The notes below the pieces were generated by a model. That model was not told the DNA's origin and made no database searches. It saw only the letters and a program-made list of their open reading frames with translations. From Gerris lacustris (Eukaryota > Arthropoda > Insecta > Hemiptera > Gerridae), in assembly GCA_951217055.1 (NCBI GenBank), contig OX578278.1, positions 33,555,105 through 33,619,104 of the forward strand: a stretch of DNA of 64,000 nt. Direction: 5' to 3'. The position numbers and the translations under genes were made by a program. Numbering within the stretch: the stretch's first letter is position 1; each line of letters begins with the position of its first letter. Shown one piece after another: positions 47,295-57,926 of the stretch.

Positions 47295-47940
47295 CAGGGT
47301 GCGGCAACATACATTCCTTTTTCAAAACACAATGAAACCCATTATACGAATCAGAAAAATTATTATAATGCAGGTTCATATTTAAAGTTTTGTTTTACAC
47401 AGTTTTGAAACTCAAATCAGGTAGATGACGCCTCCCATTGTCCATACACTGAGTAAGCCGATCTCTGGCGTTTGTGATGACTTTTACCAGCATTAGCAGC
47501 GGGTATGTTGGCAATTTCTGCCTGGATATTGACTTTCAGGGGTTGTAGGGTCCTTAGACGATTGTCATATACGCGGGATTTCAAGAAACCCCACAATAAA
47601 AAATTACAAGGGGCCAAATCGGGAGAGTGGCTGGCCACTCCAAGTCACGCTTGGAGAATTCTTGCACAATCACCAACTTGTAAGGATGGTAATGAAGGTC
47701 ATCGTGAAGAATTTCACCTCACTGAACGATCGGAAGGTCCAAAGGCAGTCGCATATGGTTGCGCGCTCACTGCCTCAATGCTCTCAGGTGATCTGAAGAG
47801 CCGAGGGACTCGTCTTCCTCCTTGGGACAGTTCTTCGTCTTGCCTCACTCGAGGTATGTCTGAACGTAGTGACCCATGCAGCAATTGATTTCCGGTCCGG
47901 GACAGGGCCCATCGGGGCTACAGGCTAGGATCACAGAACA
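47295..47940 (-). mobile_element. Tc1/mariner-type element, internally deleted remnant
   Basis: It starts after a TA with cagggtgcggcaacatac, a typical TIR, at the 3' side of a minus-strand transposase relic. The opposite TIR was not found, so the element is truncated near 47940. GC content is clearly above the surroundings. Confidence 0.7.
47395..47890 (-). pseudogene. Mariner-like transposase relic
   Basis: Minus-strand pieces, in order: an N-terminal helix-turn-helix region (LQIT-E-IEAVSAQPYA, then DDLHYHPYKLVIVQEF, matching the family's RILHKDL-LHPYK-Q-VQEL), then directly the C-terminal block SPDLAPCNFLLWGFLKSRVY and NRLRTLQPLKVNIQAEI. After a further frameshift comes ARDRLTQCMDNGRRHL, with a stop at 47395-47397. 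The whole catalytic centre between the HTH and SPDL block is deleted. Several stops and shifts make it dead. Confidence 0.75.
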
Positions 47941-48139
47941 TTCGTCGACCCTTTTTAAGATCATTTTCAATCATGTTTAATTGTTAATAATGATGTCGTT
48001 CAGGTAAAACTAAAATGTTATTTCTATCTCTATAAGAGAGGGATACAATATAAATACATATATAAACTAGTAACAAATAGTAAAACTAACAGTGAACAGT
48101 CTAAAATCTGTTAAAATTATGTTTTTTCATTTTTCATAT
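47941..48139. other. Unassigned AT-rich DNA
   Basis: Nothing recognised. Confidence 0.4.
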
Positions 48140-48239
48140 ATATATATATATATATATGAATAAATTCTCGACCGTAAATATAAACAGAAAACAAACAAAA
48201 CTCAGGTTTCGGTCACAAAAATCGTCTTTATGTTACAAT

Positions 48240-48278
48240 CCCGACGTTTCGGTTTTTACTTAAAACCTTCTTCAGGGG
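48240..48278 (-). ncRNA. Hammerhead-like motif, left arm
   Basis: Exact mirror of 48328-48366 on the minus strand. Confidence 0.45.
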
Positions 48279-48327
48279 CCGTAAAACATCTAAACAACGA
48301 CTCAGTCGTTGTTTAGATGTTTTACGG

Positions 48328-48366
48328 CCCCTGAAGAAGGTTTTAAGTAAAAACCGAAACGTCGGG
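48328..48366 (+). ncRNA. Hammerhead-like motif, right arm (best preserved)
   Basis: Outer stem CCC (48328-48330) pairs with GGG (48364-48366). CUGAAGA (48331-48337) is a valid CUGANGA core, followed by one extra A (48338). Stem II is GGUUUU/AAAACC (48339-48344, 48350-48355). GAAA (48356-48359) is followed by CG, U, C (48360-48363), giving a tiny stem III from self-complementary ACGU and a GUC cleavage triplet. Only the extra A before stem II departs from the hammerhead consensus. Such minimal type I hammerheads with unstable stem III are known from Penelope-like elements. Activity is not shown. Confidence 0.48.
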
Positions 48367-48445
48367 ATTGTAACATAAAGACGATTTTTGTGACCGAAAC
48401 CTGAGTTTTGTTTGTTTTCTGTTTATATTTACGGTCGAGAATTTA

Positions 48446-48448
<3 letters not shown>

Positions 48449-48499
<51 letters not shown>
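48449..48499. repeat. (AT)n microsatellite
   Basis: Alternating AT, about 50 nt, right flank of the palindrome. Confidence 0.9.
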
Positions 48500-48502
<3 letters not shown>

Positions 48503-48766
48503 TTATTATTTTTATTTATATTTATTTATTTAATACAAATTACAAAGATACCCATTCATAAAAATAAATGTTAATATAATTTACAATTACCATTGCAGAA
48601 GATATATTTAATTTGTTTAGCTGGCCGCAAAAGCAGAAGCTTGAGCGCGACTCAGCTATTTAAGACTAATTTATACGAGGTGCTTTTTATATATTATACA
48701 AGTTGGTAGAAATTATTTAGTTTTTAGTAGTTTTTTATAGAAGATGCTTTTATACAAAAATGATAC

Positions 48767-48770
<4 letters not shown>
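48500..48770. other. Unassigned AT-rich DNA
   Basis: Nothing recognised. Confidence 0.4.

Positions 48771-48827
<57 letters not shown>
48771..48827. repeat. (TA)n(TG)n microsatellite
   Basis: TA repeats to 48809, then TG to 48827. Confidence 0.9.
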
Positions 48828-48959
48828 CTAGTGAAAAGTTTAAAAAGTAAGATAAAAATATAAGATAATTGCAGTCAATGACATTACACCATCTTTTGTC
48901 TATATATTTTGGTAAAATCTAAAGTAAAAGAAAAGAAATGATATACGTTATATTTATTT

Positions 48960-49498
48960 CTAGTTTAATACCCCAGGCTTATAAGTGACGGCACATCCTG
49001 TTTCTCTCATGATTTGCCAATAAGGTCTAAATTCGCTAGAGATTAAACTCTGTTGCTTTTTTGTTAGAAGTTGTCGAGATCTAAGGATCTCCACAGCTAA
49101 TAATGGAAATGTAAGTCTAATGAGAGTTTGAAATGCAATTGACTCGAAGTGGAACGAGATATAAGAATCATTAGAGAAGTGTACAAAGGTTTGCCGCCTG
49201 TATTTGCTCATCTTAGCGTCCTTGAGACGTCTCCTCGTAACGCTCGAGTTGGCCTCTCAAATAATTCCTTCTCTTTGGACCAGGAGCTGAAGTTTAGGTA
49301 TTTGGCAGGCATCAAGATCCGCGAATGATGCAGAATACTTTCGGCCTGTCCAAGCTTTGCGCTGTACAATGTCTACCCCTGAAGGTCTTTATCTCCTGTC
49401 AAGTCTCTGCCCATTCTATTAATTCCCCCCACGGCAGTTGATTGACGTGGTACTTTGTGCTCCTTACAATGAGCTTTCAGACCAAGTACGCACTTCAT
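48960..49498 (-). pseudogene. Unidentified GC-richer coding relic
   Basis: The minus strand has an ATG-started 41-codon frame at about 49498-49376 that ends at a stop. A different frame then stays open through 49375-48963 except for one TGA near 49257; its last 83 codons start with MSKYRRQTFVHF and end CAVTYKPGVLN. The base composition (about 45% GC) contrasts with the flanks. One shift and one stop over about 180 codons looks like a young dead gene. I do not recognise the protein. A captured viral gene, a retroelement gag or a host pseudogene are all possible. Confidence 0.4.
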
Positions 49499-49560
49499 TT
49501 TATTCAAAGATTAAAATCCTTACTGCATCTGGTCTGAGATTTCCATAACTCCCACATATT

Positions 49561-49562
<2 letters not shown>

Positions 49563-49639
<77 letters not shown>
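49563..49639. repeat. (AT)n microsatellite
   Basis: About 77 nt of alternating AT. Confidence 0.95.
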
Positions 49640-49641
<2 letters not shown>

Positions 49642-49657
49642 GTGTAAATGCAATAAG

Positions 49658-50234
<577 letters not shown>

Positions 50235-50620
50235 ATCTCATATTTAATAGCTCATAGTCCAGGAGATTGCGTGCAAAAAAGTGTTTGTCTAACATGAAGC
50301 TAGAATTTTGTGTATGAGTTAATCTTATGCTGCATTTATCTATTAAGTGACAAACTAACATCAGCCTGATTTTTGGTCAACTAACTAATTTTGTACGCAG
50401 GATCATGAAAATCACATTATCTACCATAATTGGTGGGATGTGGCCGCTCTAGACCTGTTTTTTTTTTTTGTTTTTTTTTTTAAGTTCTATTGCCAAGCTA
50501 TTTCCCGCCTAAAACTTAACCGACCACATATTCTTAAAAGGCACCAAAAGATTAACTTATACACAAAATTCTAGCTTGATGAACAGTCAGACACTTTTTG
50601 ACACGATATCTCTAGACTAT
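50235..50620. repeat. Inverted pair of dispersed repeat F
   Basis: 50235-50325 and 50535-50620 are imperfect inverted copies (aagctagaattttgtgtatgag / atacacaaaattctagcttg). The spacer holds T-runs. A third copy is at 43285-43370. It may be a foldback element with about 90-bp arms. Confidence 0.7.
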
Positions 50621-50642
50621 TAATTAGTTGCAAACTATTAGC

Positions 50643-50644
<2 letters not shown>

Positions 50645-50683
<39 letters not shown>
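50645..50683. repeat. Poly(T) run
   Basis: 39 T. Confidence 0.95.
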
Positions 50684-50685
<2 letters not shown>

Positions 50686-50699
50686 CATAACGCTTTAGT

Positions 50700-50830
50700 A
50701 TTTTCTATTGTGGGGTTAGCGTATTCGCCTCAAATAACTCCGCCAGACACCGACATACTTTCAAAGAATTTGAGTTGAAATCCCAGAGAGGAGTGACTGG
50801 ACTCACGCACATCGACTAGATTAATTAGTA
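50700..50830 (+). repeat. tRNA-derived SINE-like copy
   Basis: An A-box-like gttagcgtattcgcc (50715) and a B-box-like gagttgaaatcccagag (50771) lie about 45 nt apart, with the cccagagaggagtga context shared with 39340-39440. The poly(T) immediately upstream could be the tail of a separate reverse-oriented retroposon. Confidence 0.55.
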
Positions 50831-51313
50831 AGTATGTGATGATCAGGACGTAAAAGAAAGAGAAAAAAAGAAGTACATTTTTACTCTTTAATTAATTCAC
50901 TATGAGTAACCTTTTTTAAAATTTCGATTGAAAAAGTTATAACTAAGTTTACAGTTGAGATGTTGAGAGACGGTAATCTACATTATGTTGAGAGTTACTG
51001 CCAGGAAATCTTATTATATTTTGAAAAACTTGGCAATGCTTTTTGTGCCACAAGCTGTGGTTTTTGATTAGATTTCATCTCACTTTGAAATTTTGTGTAA
51101 TCCATTTCAAAAACTTGAGTAATTTATAAAAAGGGTCACAGCTGCAAGCAAACCCAACAAGATGTATACTTACTGATAGTTAGTATAACTCTAAAGGCTT
51201 TATTCAGAGTAGTTCAGTGTATTGTCTAAATATTAAATATCTAATATTGAATATAAACCATTTTTAAACACCTATTGGTTATCATAGGAGAAAAATATAC
51301 AGTATGTTGTTTT
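50831..51313. other. Unassigned DNA
   Basis: Nothing recognised. Confidence 0.4.
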
Positions 51314-51823
51314 GCTTCCGAGCTTACCGAAGGTAACGGAAGCATTGTGACCATTTTGAAGAACGACTTTTTTTATGTTTCCGATTTAAAAATTCTTTGA
51401 CAGAAATCCGTTTCGGACATCAGAGAACATGTTTGGTCTCGTGGCTGACTGGTGCTCTGTCTGTCAAATCTTTTGCGAACCACCGTATCTCAAAAACTGT
51501 TCTCTGAATTATGAAATGTGTATGCAGTAGATCATAATCAGCCCATTATCGGTCCCATATTTAAACCTTCTGTGCCCATTGCTTCTTCTTGTGTGTGCAC
51601 ATACGTGTTTTATTAAACAACTATATCTTTAAAAGTACTCATCCAATTTTGAAGAAATTTGGATTGTTTGTTGATAGCAGCCTACAGATGATCACATATT
51701 AATTTTAGTATTGCATTTAATATTGACTCAAAATTAGTGTGACCCCACTGGGCATTGAAACAGATCCCATCCAATAATAGAACGTGAGGAAGCTGTGTGC
51801 TACAAAAATTGGCAGACTATTTG
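51314..51823 (-). repeat. Family A dispersed repeat, full length
   Basis: Reverse copy with an intact terminal hairpin gcttccgagcttacc...ggtaacggaagc (51314-51343), the agaaatccgtttcggacatc block, and the far end accccactgggcattgaaac followed by ggcagactat. About 510 bp. The GACA tract has decayed. Confidence 0.9.
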
Positions 51824-52870
51824 TGACGGTAAAAACTTAATATATTATTACATCTTTTATATGAAAAGGAATCCTTCATATAAAAGTAAATTTTCCTAAT
51901 ATCAGTATCCGGAGGCGTTTAGTCTGTAACAACAAAGTATCAAGTCCGGATATATGAGGTGATTTATATAAAGAGATTGTTCTATCTAACTCTAGTTCAA
52001 TACAAGCTTCTAACTCGATATAGCTGACCACTGACCACCCTCTGCAAAAGCTTGGGATCAAAGTTTCATGACCACAAGATTGGTTTGGGCAACAAAATCT
52101 ATAGGCCAATTTTAATATATAACAAGATTTTCAAGAAGATAAAATTTTATAGTAACAGTCTAGACATGAAACTAGCATAAGATACAAATTTGTTTTTACT
52201 TCTATTTGTTTGAGAAATCACTATCTGAGTTAACACATGTTATCTACTTTATCAGGACTTACTAACAACATTAAGTTTTTCGTTAATTGATTAGCCTGTT
52301 GGGAATTTCCTCGTGATGAATTAAATTTAAGCAACAAACTAGAAACAACAATTCAAAACAAATTCATACTTTAATAACACATCGTATGCAAATTATGTTT
52401 TGACTTTGACTAGACTTCACTCTCTCTCGTATTGCCTAACAGTAAATTATGATTATCAAACAGAGTATGGCTAATGAAACCAACTGAGAATTATCTTATG
52501 AATAATGATAGTTTGATTTTTAATATGGAGTAATGCAACGTAGAGTTACAACCGGATTAGTAAATTATACCTTGAAATCGATACTTGCTAGACCTGATGA
52601 TCACTGCCCAAACTATATAGACCACTAACAGACTGAATTTACTTAAATAGTATTCATTAATGAGTTTTTAATCTTTTTATAAAAATAATCGAATGAATTA
52701 ATGGAGCCAACTAATCAATCAATCTGACACCTCCTTAGTTCATGGAGAGTAATCTTAGCTCTTTTTTATTACTCGTCATCTTTTAAATCAATTTTATCAA
52801 TTCATACATAGCTTATTCAATCACCCATAATTATCGTCACTATTTTACTTAACACGTATGAGAAAGTTAA
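51824..52870. other. Unassigned AT-rich DNA
   Basis: A 77-codon minus frame (51876-52109) shows no recognisable domain. Confidence 0.45.
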
Positions 52871-53448
52871 AAGAGATGCATGGTCCTCTTGCTTATATCT
52901 TTGTCATAAGTAGTTAACAAAATAGGTGCAGTGATCCACAAGCAATTTTTTGTGATGGGTCGTGAGGGGTGAATTAAAACATTACTTCATTTCTTAAAAA
53001 TGGCTATATTTCGTCCGATTAGGGACATCATCAGGCCTGTAACAAGGTATTTCAACATTATTAATCATTTACAATTCACAATTATGTTAAATAACATTTC
53101 CTTATCCAAAAACTATTTCTTAATCTTACTTTCTAAAATCTTATTTAATATATATCAACTTATTTAATATATATCCATCTTTCCTTATTTTAATATTTTA
53201 TAAAATAGTATAAAAATTGATATAATTAACAAGAGAAAAGAAAAATTACCTGTAATATGTGTTAAGTGGTGTAGTCAAAATTAACATTTTAAGTGAAGCT
53301 TTTTTAAATAAAAATTTGTCATACTATTAATAAATATTTAAGAGGAAGAAATATAAAGATTTAATAATTTAAGATATGCATTGTCCTCTTCCTTATATCT
53401 TTGTCATAAGTAGTTAACAAAATAGGTGCAGTAATCCACAAGTAATTA
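52871..53448. mobile_element. PLE-terminus-like insertion between ~75-bp direct repeats
   Basis: 52871-52952 and 53371-53448 are direct repeats (tcctctt-cttatatctttg, cataagtagttaacaaaata, ggtgcagt-atccacaag) with few differences. Between them lie about 420 bp that include the hammerhead-like motif at 53002-53037. Either the direct repeats are an unusually long target duplication or they are part of a tandem repeated terminus. Confidence 0.6.
53002..53037 (-). ncRNA. Hammerhead-like motif (well preserved)
   Basis: Minus strand: outer stem GGC pairs with the final GCC. The order is CUGAUGA (perfect core), extra U, stem II GUCC/GGAC with loop CUAAUC, GAAA, then UA, U, A, so self-complementary AUAU forms the tiny stem III and AUA is the cleavage triplet. 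Compared with 48328-48366, all three stems differ in sequence but keep pairing. Confidence 0.48.
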
Positions 53449-53469
53449 GATTAAATATTTTCGTCTTAA

Positions 53470-54010
53470 CATTCATGCACATATCCGCGGCGCTACAGTC
53501 CGTGAAAGGCTATGGCCTTCATTAGTATGCCTCTCTAGTTATCTCTATCCTTCTCAGATCGTCTTGGGCATCATCCAGCCATCTTGCTCTGGGTCATCCT
53601 TTTCTTCTACCTCCTCCAGAATGTCTGTCCACAAGTCTCTTGGGGAATCTTCTCCTCATCTATCCTTGTGACTTGAACTAGCCCCCGTATTCTTCCAGTT
53701 TTTGGAACTCTGACTTTGTTGAATTCTATTCTTCTGTTGAATATGGGTCCCTGATTTCTTGGTTGGAGTCCATATATTTCTCTAAGGATCTTGTTTTCTC
53801 AATCTCTTCATGTCGCTGGCAAATAATGTCCACGTCTCAGAGCAGTACACTGGCGTAGGCCTCATCACACTTTTGTAAACCAACAAATTGGTATTGCGGA
53901 ACATTTCGAGACCTGAACACTGCCCGGAGGGCAATGTAGCTCCATTTTCTGGCAGATATTCTTGCTTTAAAATCCTTCATAAAACTGTTGTTACCTGAGA
54001 CTTTATCTAC
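53470..54010 (-). pseudogene. Non-LTR retrotransposon RT C-terminal fragment
   Basis: Minus-strand pieces in shifting frames: RISARKWSYIALRAVFRSRN, then MRPTPVYCSETWTL (family: LIRPV-TYGSETWTL), then KILREIYG. Near the end comes RLVDRHSGGGRRKG followed by PRARWLDDAQDDLRR (family: R-LDG-PGGRRRRGRPRLRWLDDV-EDLR). This is the common arthropod LINE endonuclease-RT C-terminus, after the catalytic YADD. Multiple stops and frameshifts make it dead. It is a different family from the Jockey tail at 11736. Confidence 0.75.
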
Positions 54011-54777
54011 TTAATAGTTCATATAATTTAGTATTTTTAAGTATTTACGTATTTTACGAATTATTTTTTCATATAATTTAGTATTATTACGGAGCTTGCA
54101 TACCCATGTCATTCCTGTACGTGTTCTTTCCTGTTGTCTTATTATAAAAAGAAAGTTTACATATTTGAAATAACATTACAGATAAACAGCCTACAAATAA
54201 CAGTTAGAAATAAATAGCCTTAATATTGTTTTTAGGTTAAAGTCCTAAAGCTTACTAAGTATCTACAATTTTAAGTTAGTATTTTTATAATTATTTTTTC
54301 TTTCCTTACCTAGACAAACTGTTACTTCCTTCCTATAATATGTTGAAATTTGTGCTTTTCTCTCTAAGCAAGTTATTTCTGGAGGACAAAGCTTTGTAAA
54401 GTATAAAATGAAATATAACAGGTATAGGGTATACACCAGTAGGCCGTAGCGTGCTAGGAAACCTATCTGCATGATAACGCTTCCAACCAGGATTTCCCTG
54501 TGCTTTTTGTTTTCAACTAACACTACGAGTCCAAACTTTTATGTCTGCTTCGGAAGCAGATATTTTTCTGCATCCTTCTTCATTTCCCTTTCTAAACTCT
54601 GTCGGGAGAAGGTTTCAAAAGTAATTTAACTGCTTTGTTTATTTTTAAACAATTACTTTTATATTTATTTTTTTTACATTGCCCTAATTTGTACCTTGTA
54701 CTCAAGATTTATAAAATAATTTATTTAATCCTTCCTTTCTTCCTTCATTATGAAACACTATTTTTTATTAAACATGT
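54011..54777. other. Unassigned DNA
   Basis: An 86-codon minus frame (54263-54523) is not assignable. A tctgcttcggaagcaga palindrome lies at 54543. Confidence 0.4.
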
Positions 54778-55387
54778 TTACTACGTTTTTATTAGCTTGC
54801 TTTCTTGTTTGTTTGTTTGTCCGGTACAAATCTGGCATTCGATTTCTAACTAACTTCCTGAATAGCTAGACGTTTGAAACTTTTAGCATAGCTCAGAACA
54901 CGATGACAATGCATTATTTTAATACTTTTAGCCATCTTTCAGCAGAATTTAATTGGTTTTCAGCAAATTTTGCTGTACAGAAAGTTAGTTCAGAAAAAAT
55001 CCGCAAGTTATTTTATTTGTTTTGCCATATCCCATATTTACGCAATCTTCATTTTTACGGGTCTCAAATTTGTGATAGATAAACATTGAATGACAGCAAA
55101 AAAGGAAATATCGATTATATTATTTCAAATATATCGATGGCGCGCTTTAGATTTGGTGTTGGGGAGATCCGTTGTAATAAGATTTGTCCTTTTATAGGTT
55201 TAAGATCAGCTCTCTAGATGGTTTTCATTATTATGTAAAGTAAATAAATTCGGAACTATGTATTTTTTTCACTAACATTATATACTATATTATATCAATG
55301 GCAATTATCATATTATCAACATTACATACGATTTAACAGAACATTTTAAAACGTAGTATATAAAAAGTTATTTTTATCTTGAAATTA
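54778..55387 (+). repeat. Dispersed repeat C, copy 2 (~610 bp)
   Basis: Inverted relative to 27668-28290. The two ends are sharply defined: ttactacgttttt at the left and the tataaaaagttatttttatcttgaaat block at the right. Confidence 0.9.
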
Positions 55388-55431
55388 TTTAAATTATAGT
55401 CTATTTAAATACAATTTAATTTCGATTTCAA

Positions 55432-55745
55432 GCTTACCGAAGGTAACGGAAGTATTGCGTGATCGTTCTGACGAAGAAATTTTTTGTATGTCTTGGATTT
55501 CAAACATTCCAAGACAGAAATCCGTCTCGGACATTAGAGAATATTTTCGGTATAGTGTCACTCTATCGGTCTACTGTTCAACATTTTTATATTTTTCAAC
55601 AACTTATCTTAATAACTAATCGGCTGATTTTAATGACATTTGGATAGTAGGTCATAATTATTTATATGCATAGTTTTTCCAGGAAATACCCAGTTTCCTA
55701 AATAATGAATAAACATAAATTTGATCCCTCTGGAAATCGAAACAG
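55432..55745 (-). repeat. Family A dispersed repeat, partial
   Basis: Reverse copy starting at the hairpin (aagcttaccgaaggtaacgg) through the agacagaaatccgtctcggac block and ending in the reverse B-box-like ctggaaatcgaaacagg. A middle part is shortened. Confidence 0.8.
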
Positions 55746-55750
55746 GGGTA

Positions 55751-55885
55751 TATGTTTAATTCCCAGCATGGTTAAATATTTTAAAGGATTTTTAATATCA
55801 TAAACACTAAGGGTGCACACTTCCCTTAGTGTTAATGATATTAAAAATCCTTTAAAATATTTAACCATGCTGGGAATTAAACATA
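55751..55885. repeat. 63-bp-arm palindrome
   Basis: The arms 55751-55813 and 55823-55885 have one mismatch and a 9-nt loop tgcacactt. Confidence 0.92.
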
Positions 55886-55956
55886 GGGACAAAGTAGGAA
55901 AAGAAGGAGAATTGAGCCACATAGGGACAAAGTAGGAAAAGAAGGAGAATTGAGCC
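55881..55956. repeat. Two-copy 38-bp tandem repeat
   Basis: acatagggacaaagtaggaa begins copies at 55881 and 55919. They appear identical and overlap the end of the palindrome. Confidence 0.92.
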
Positions 55957-57342
55957 CAGACTGATCTTCTAAAGTCAGGAATAGTTAATACTTGAGAAAG
56001 GGCTCCTATTTTGGATGTAAGCATTTATAAAAAATTATTCCAGTTTCAACCTATGGATGTGAAAAGACACGGGGGGGGGGGGGGGGTACAGAAGGAAAAT
56101 ACCACTGCTTTTCCTGGAAAGTTATCTTTAAAGAATTTTAATTAAATCGTCGGAATCAATTACTAATTTGGGATATTTTCAAATTATCTTATCAAAGGGG
56201 AGGGGGTATAGAAATAAGGGAGAGGGATAGAATCTAGATATTCTCGCTTAGTAAATAATTTAAATGTTTCTTGGTGGTAGTTTATAAAGCCATCATATTA
56301 AAAATAACACTCTCTGTAGCGAAGCATGAGTTTCCAGGTAGTATCATAAATAAAATATTTCGGAATTTAAATACAAAATTATTAGGTAAATATACGAAAA
56401 AGATTTGTCCGAGTTTGTAAGACCGATTAGCTTTCCCATATAACCTTTGGTTTAAATAACCGGTTTAATAAAAAAATAATAAGAAACTTTATTCAACTTG
56501 AGATTTTAAATAAAAAATTATAATAGCTTATTATTATCGCACCACTAAATATTCTAATTACTTAAAAACTTTTTATTTAACATTTTTTGTTGCCTTGTTA
56601 TTATTTCTTTCAGTTTTTTTTAAAAATCTTTTTCTAATCTCAAGCTACATTAATTTGACTTAAGGGAAAATAAAAAGTAAGATGGACTAGGAAATAATAA
56701 TGGAAATCATCTTTGTATTTACTTTAAAATAAAATATTTCCTTTAAGACATTTCCGTTGCATTTTAATTTTCTTCTCTACTTATATATTTTTTTATCCTC
56801 ATAATTCTTCTTATTTATTATGTTTTACTTATATTATTAAACAGGGCTTATTTGTGAAAAAATAAAAAAATGAAGAATGGTAAAATTTTATTAAATGAAG
56901 TGTACCTCTACTCAGAAAAATATCGTTAATAAATTTTTTATAAATATCGTACGTAATTTATTGTTATATTATCATTAATTATTGATATTTTAGTTAACAT
57001 TATAGGTAGAGAAAGGACACAATTTTCCTTCAAAATTATATACCTTATGTATTTAGTTGAGACTTACAGCATACACGTGCATGTATGTGTATATGGTTTT
57101 CAGTTTTTTCTTAGCAGGTAAAAAATTGAAAGTGTCGTCTTTTGTAATGGCGAATATACCATTAAAAAAAAACGTATTAATTAATAATTCATACTAAATA
57201 TAATAAATAGTTTATACATATATTGTTTCCTGAGTTAGAAATATCTTAGGATGGCATTAAGAGAAATGTTCTAAATTTCTTTCTAGTACGATGAAAGTTA
57301 AATCAAATTATAACTGTAAAGATGTATAGTGGCGATTGAAAA
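55957..57342. other. Unassigned AT-rich DNA
   Basis: A 16-G run at 56071-56086. No gene recognised. Confidence 0.5.
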
Positions 57343-57926
57343 TAGACCAACAATTGGTGTGGCACATAGCTTCCTCGCATCCTATCCCATAGATATTATT
57401 GATTTTATACTTTCACAAGCTATTATTGTTTTATTAGTTAAATTGTTTCCATTTCCATTTTTCACATGAATTAAAGTATCAATTTCGCAAAAGTTAAAGA
57501 GCGTAGACGGTTTAAATTAATCTGGGAATATCTGCGTGCTTTCGATAAGCTATAAAAGTTTCATACAAATCAGATAAGTACTTTTGAAGTTATAGATGAA
57601 AATAAATGTATGTTTGTGCGCATGCGGAAGAGAAACCAATAAGCGCAGGAGGTGAAACTTATATGGGCAAAAAATGAGCTAATTGAGACCTACCATACAA
57701 ATTGCATTAAAATCGGACGTGTAGTTTTTAAGATATCTTGGTTCGCAAAAATTGATCGACGACCGACAGACAGACAGGCCGACAGACAGACACGGATCCA
57801 AAAATGTTCCCTGACGTCTGAAACGGATTTCTGTCTTGGAATTTTTGAAATCGGAGACATAAAATATTTTCATTCTTTGGAACGATCACACAATAGTTTC
57901 CGTTACCTTCGGTAAGCTCGGAAGCA
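57343..57926 (+). repeat. Family A dispersed repeat, full-length reference copy
   Basis: 584 bp from tagaccaacaattggtgtgg to the hairpin gtttccgttaccttcggtaagctcggaagc (57897-57925). The gaccgacagacagacaggcc tract is central, and the tgcgcatgcggaagagaaac and ctgaaacggatttctgtctt blocks are conserved. Short frames on both strands (57652-57915, 57679-57873) are repeat sequence. Confidence 0.92.

Larger units (their letters stand above)
48158..48448. mobile_element. Perfect 143-bp-arm palindrome, PLE-terminus-like, inside (AT)n
   Basis: The left arm (48158-48300) and right arm (48306-48448) appear to be exact reverse complements around the spacer ctcag. The whole unit sits in an (AT)n microsatellite (48140-48157 and 48449-48499). 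Each arm carries the hammerhead-like motif below. I infer an inverted dimer of a PLE terminal sequence inserted in an AT array. A recent inverted duplication or an assembly artefact are alternatives. Confidence 0.8.

Noticed and set aside
47505..47888. 127-codon plus-strand gene
   Set aside because: Antisense shadow of the mariner-like transposase relic.
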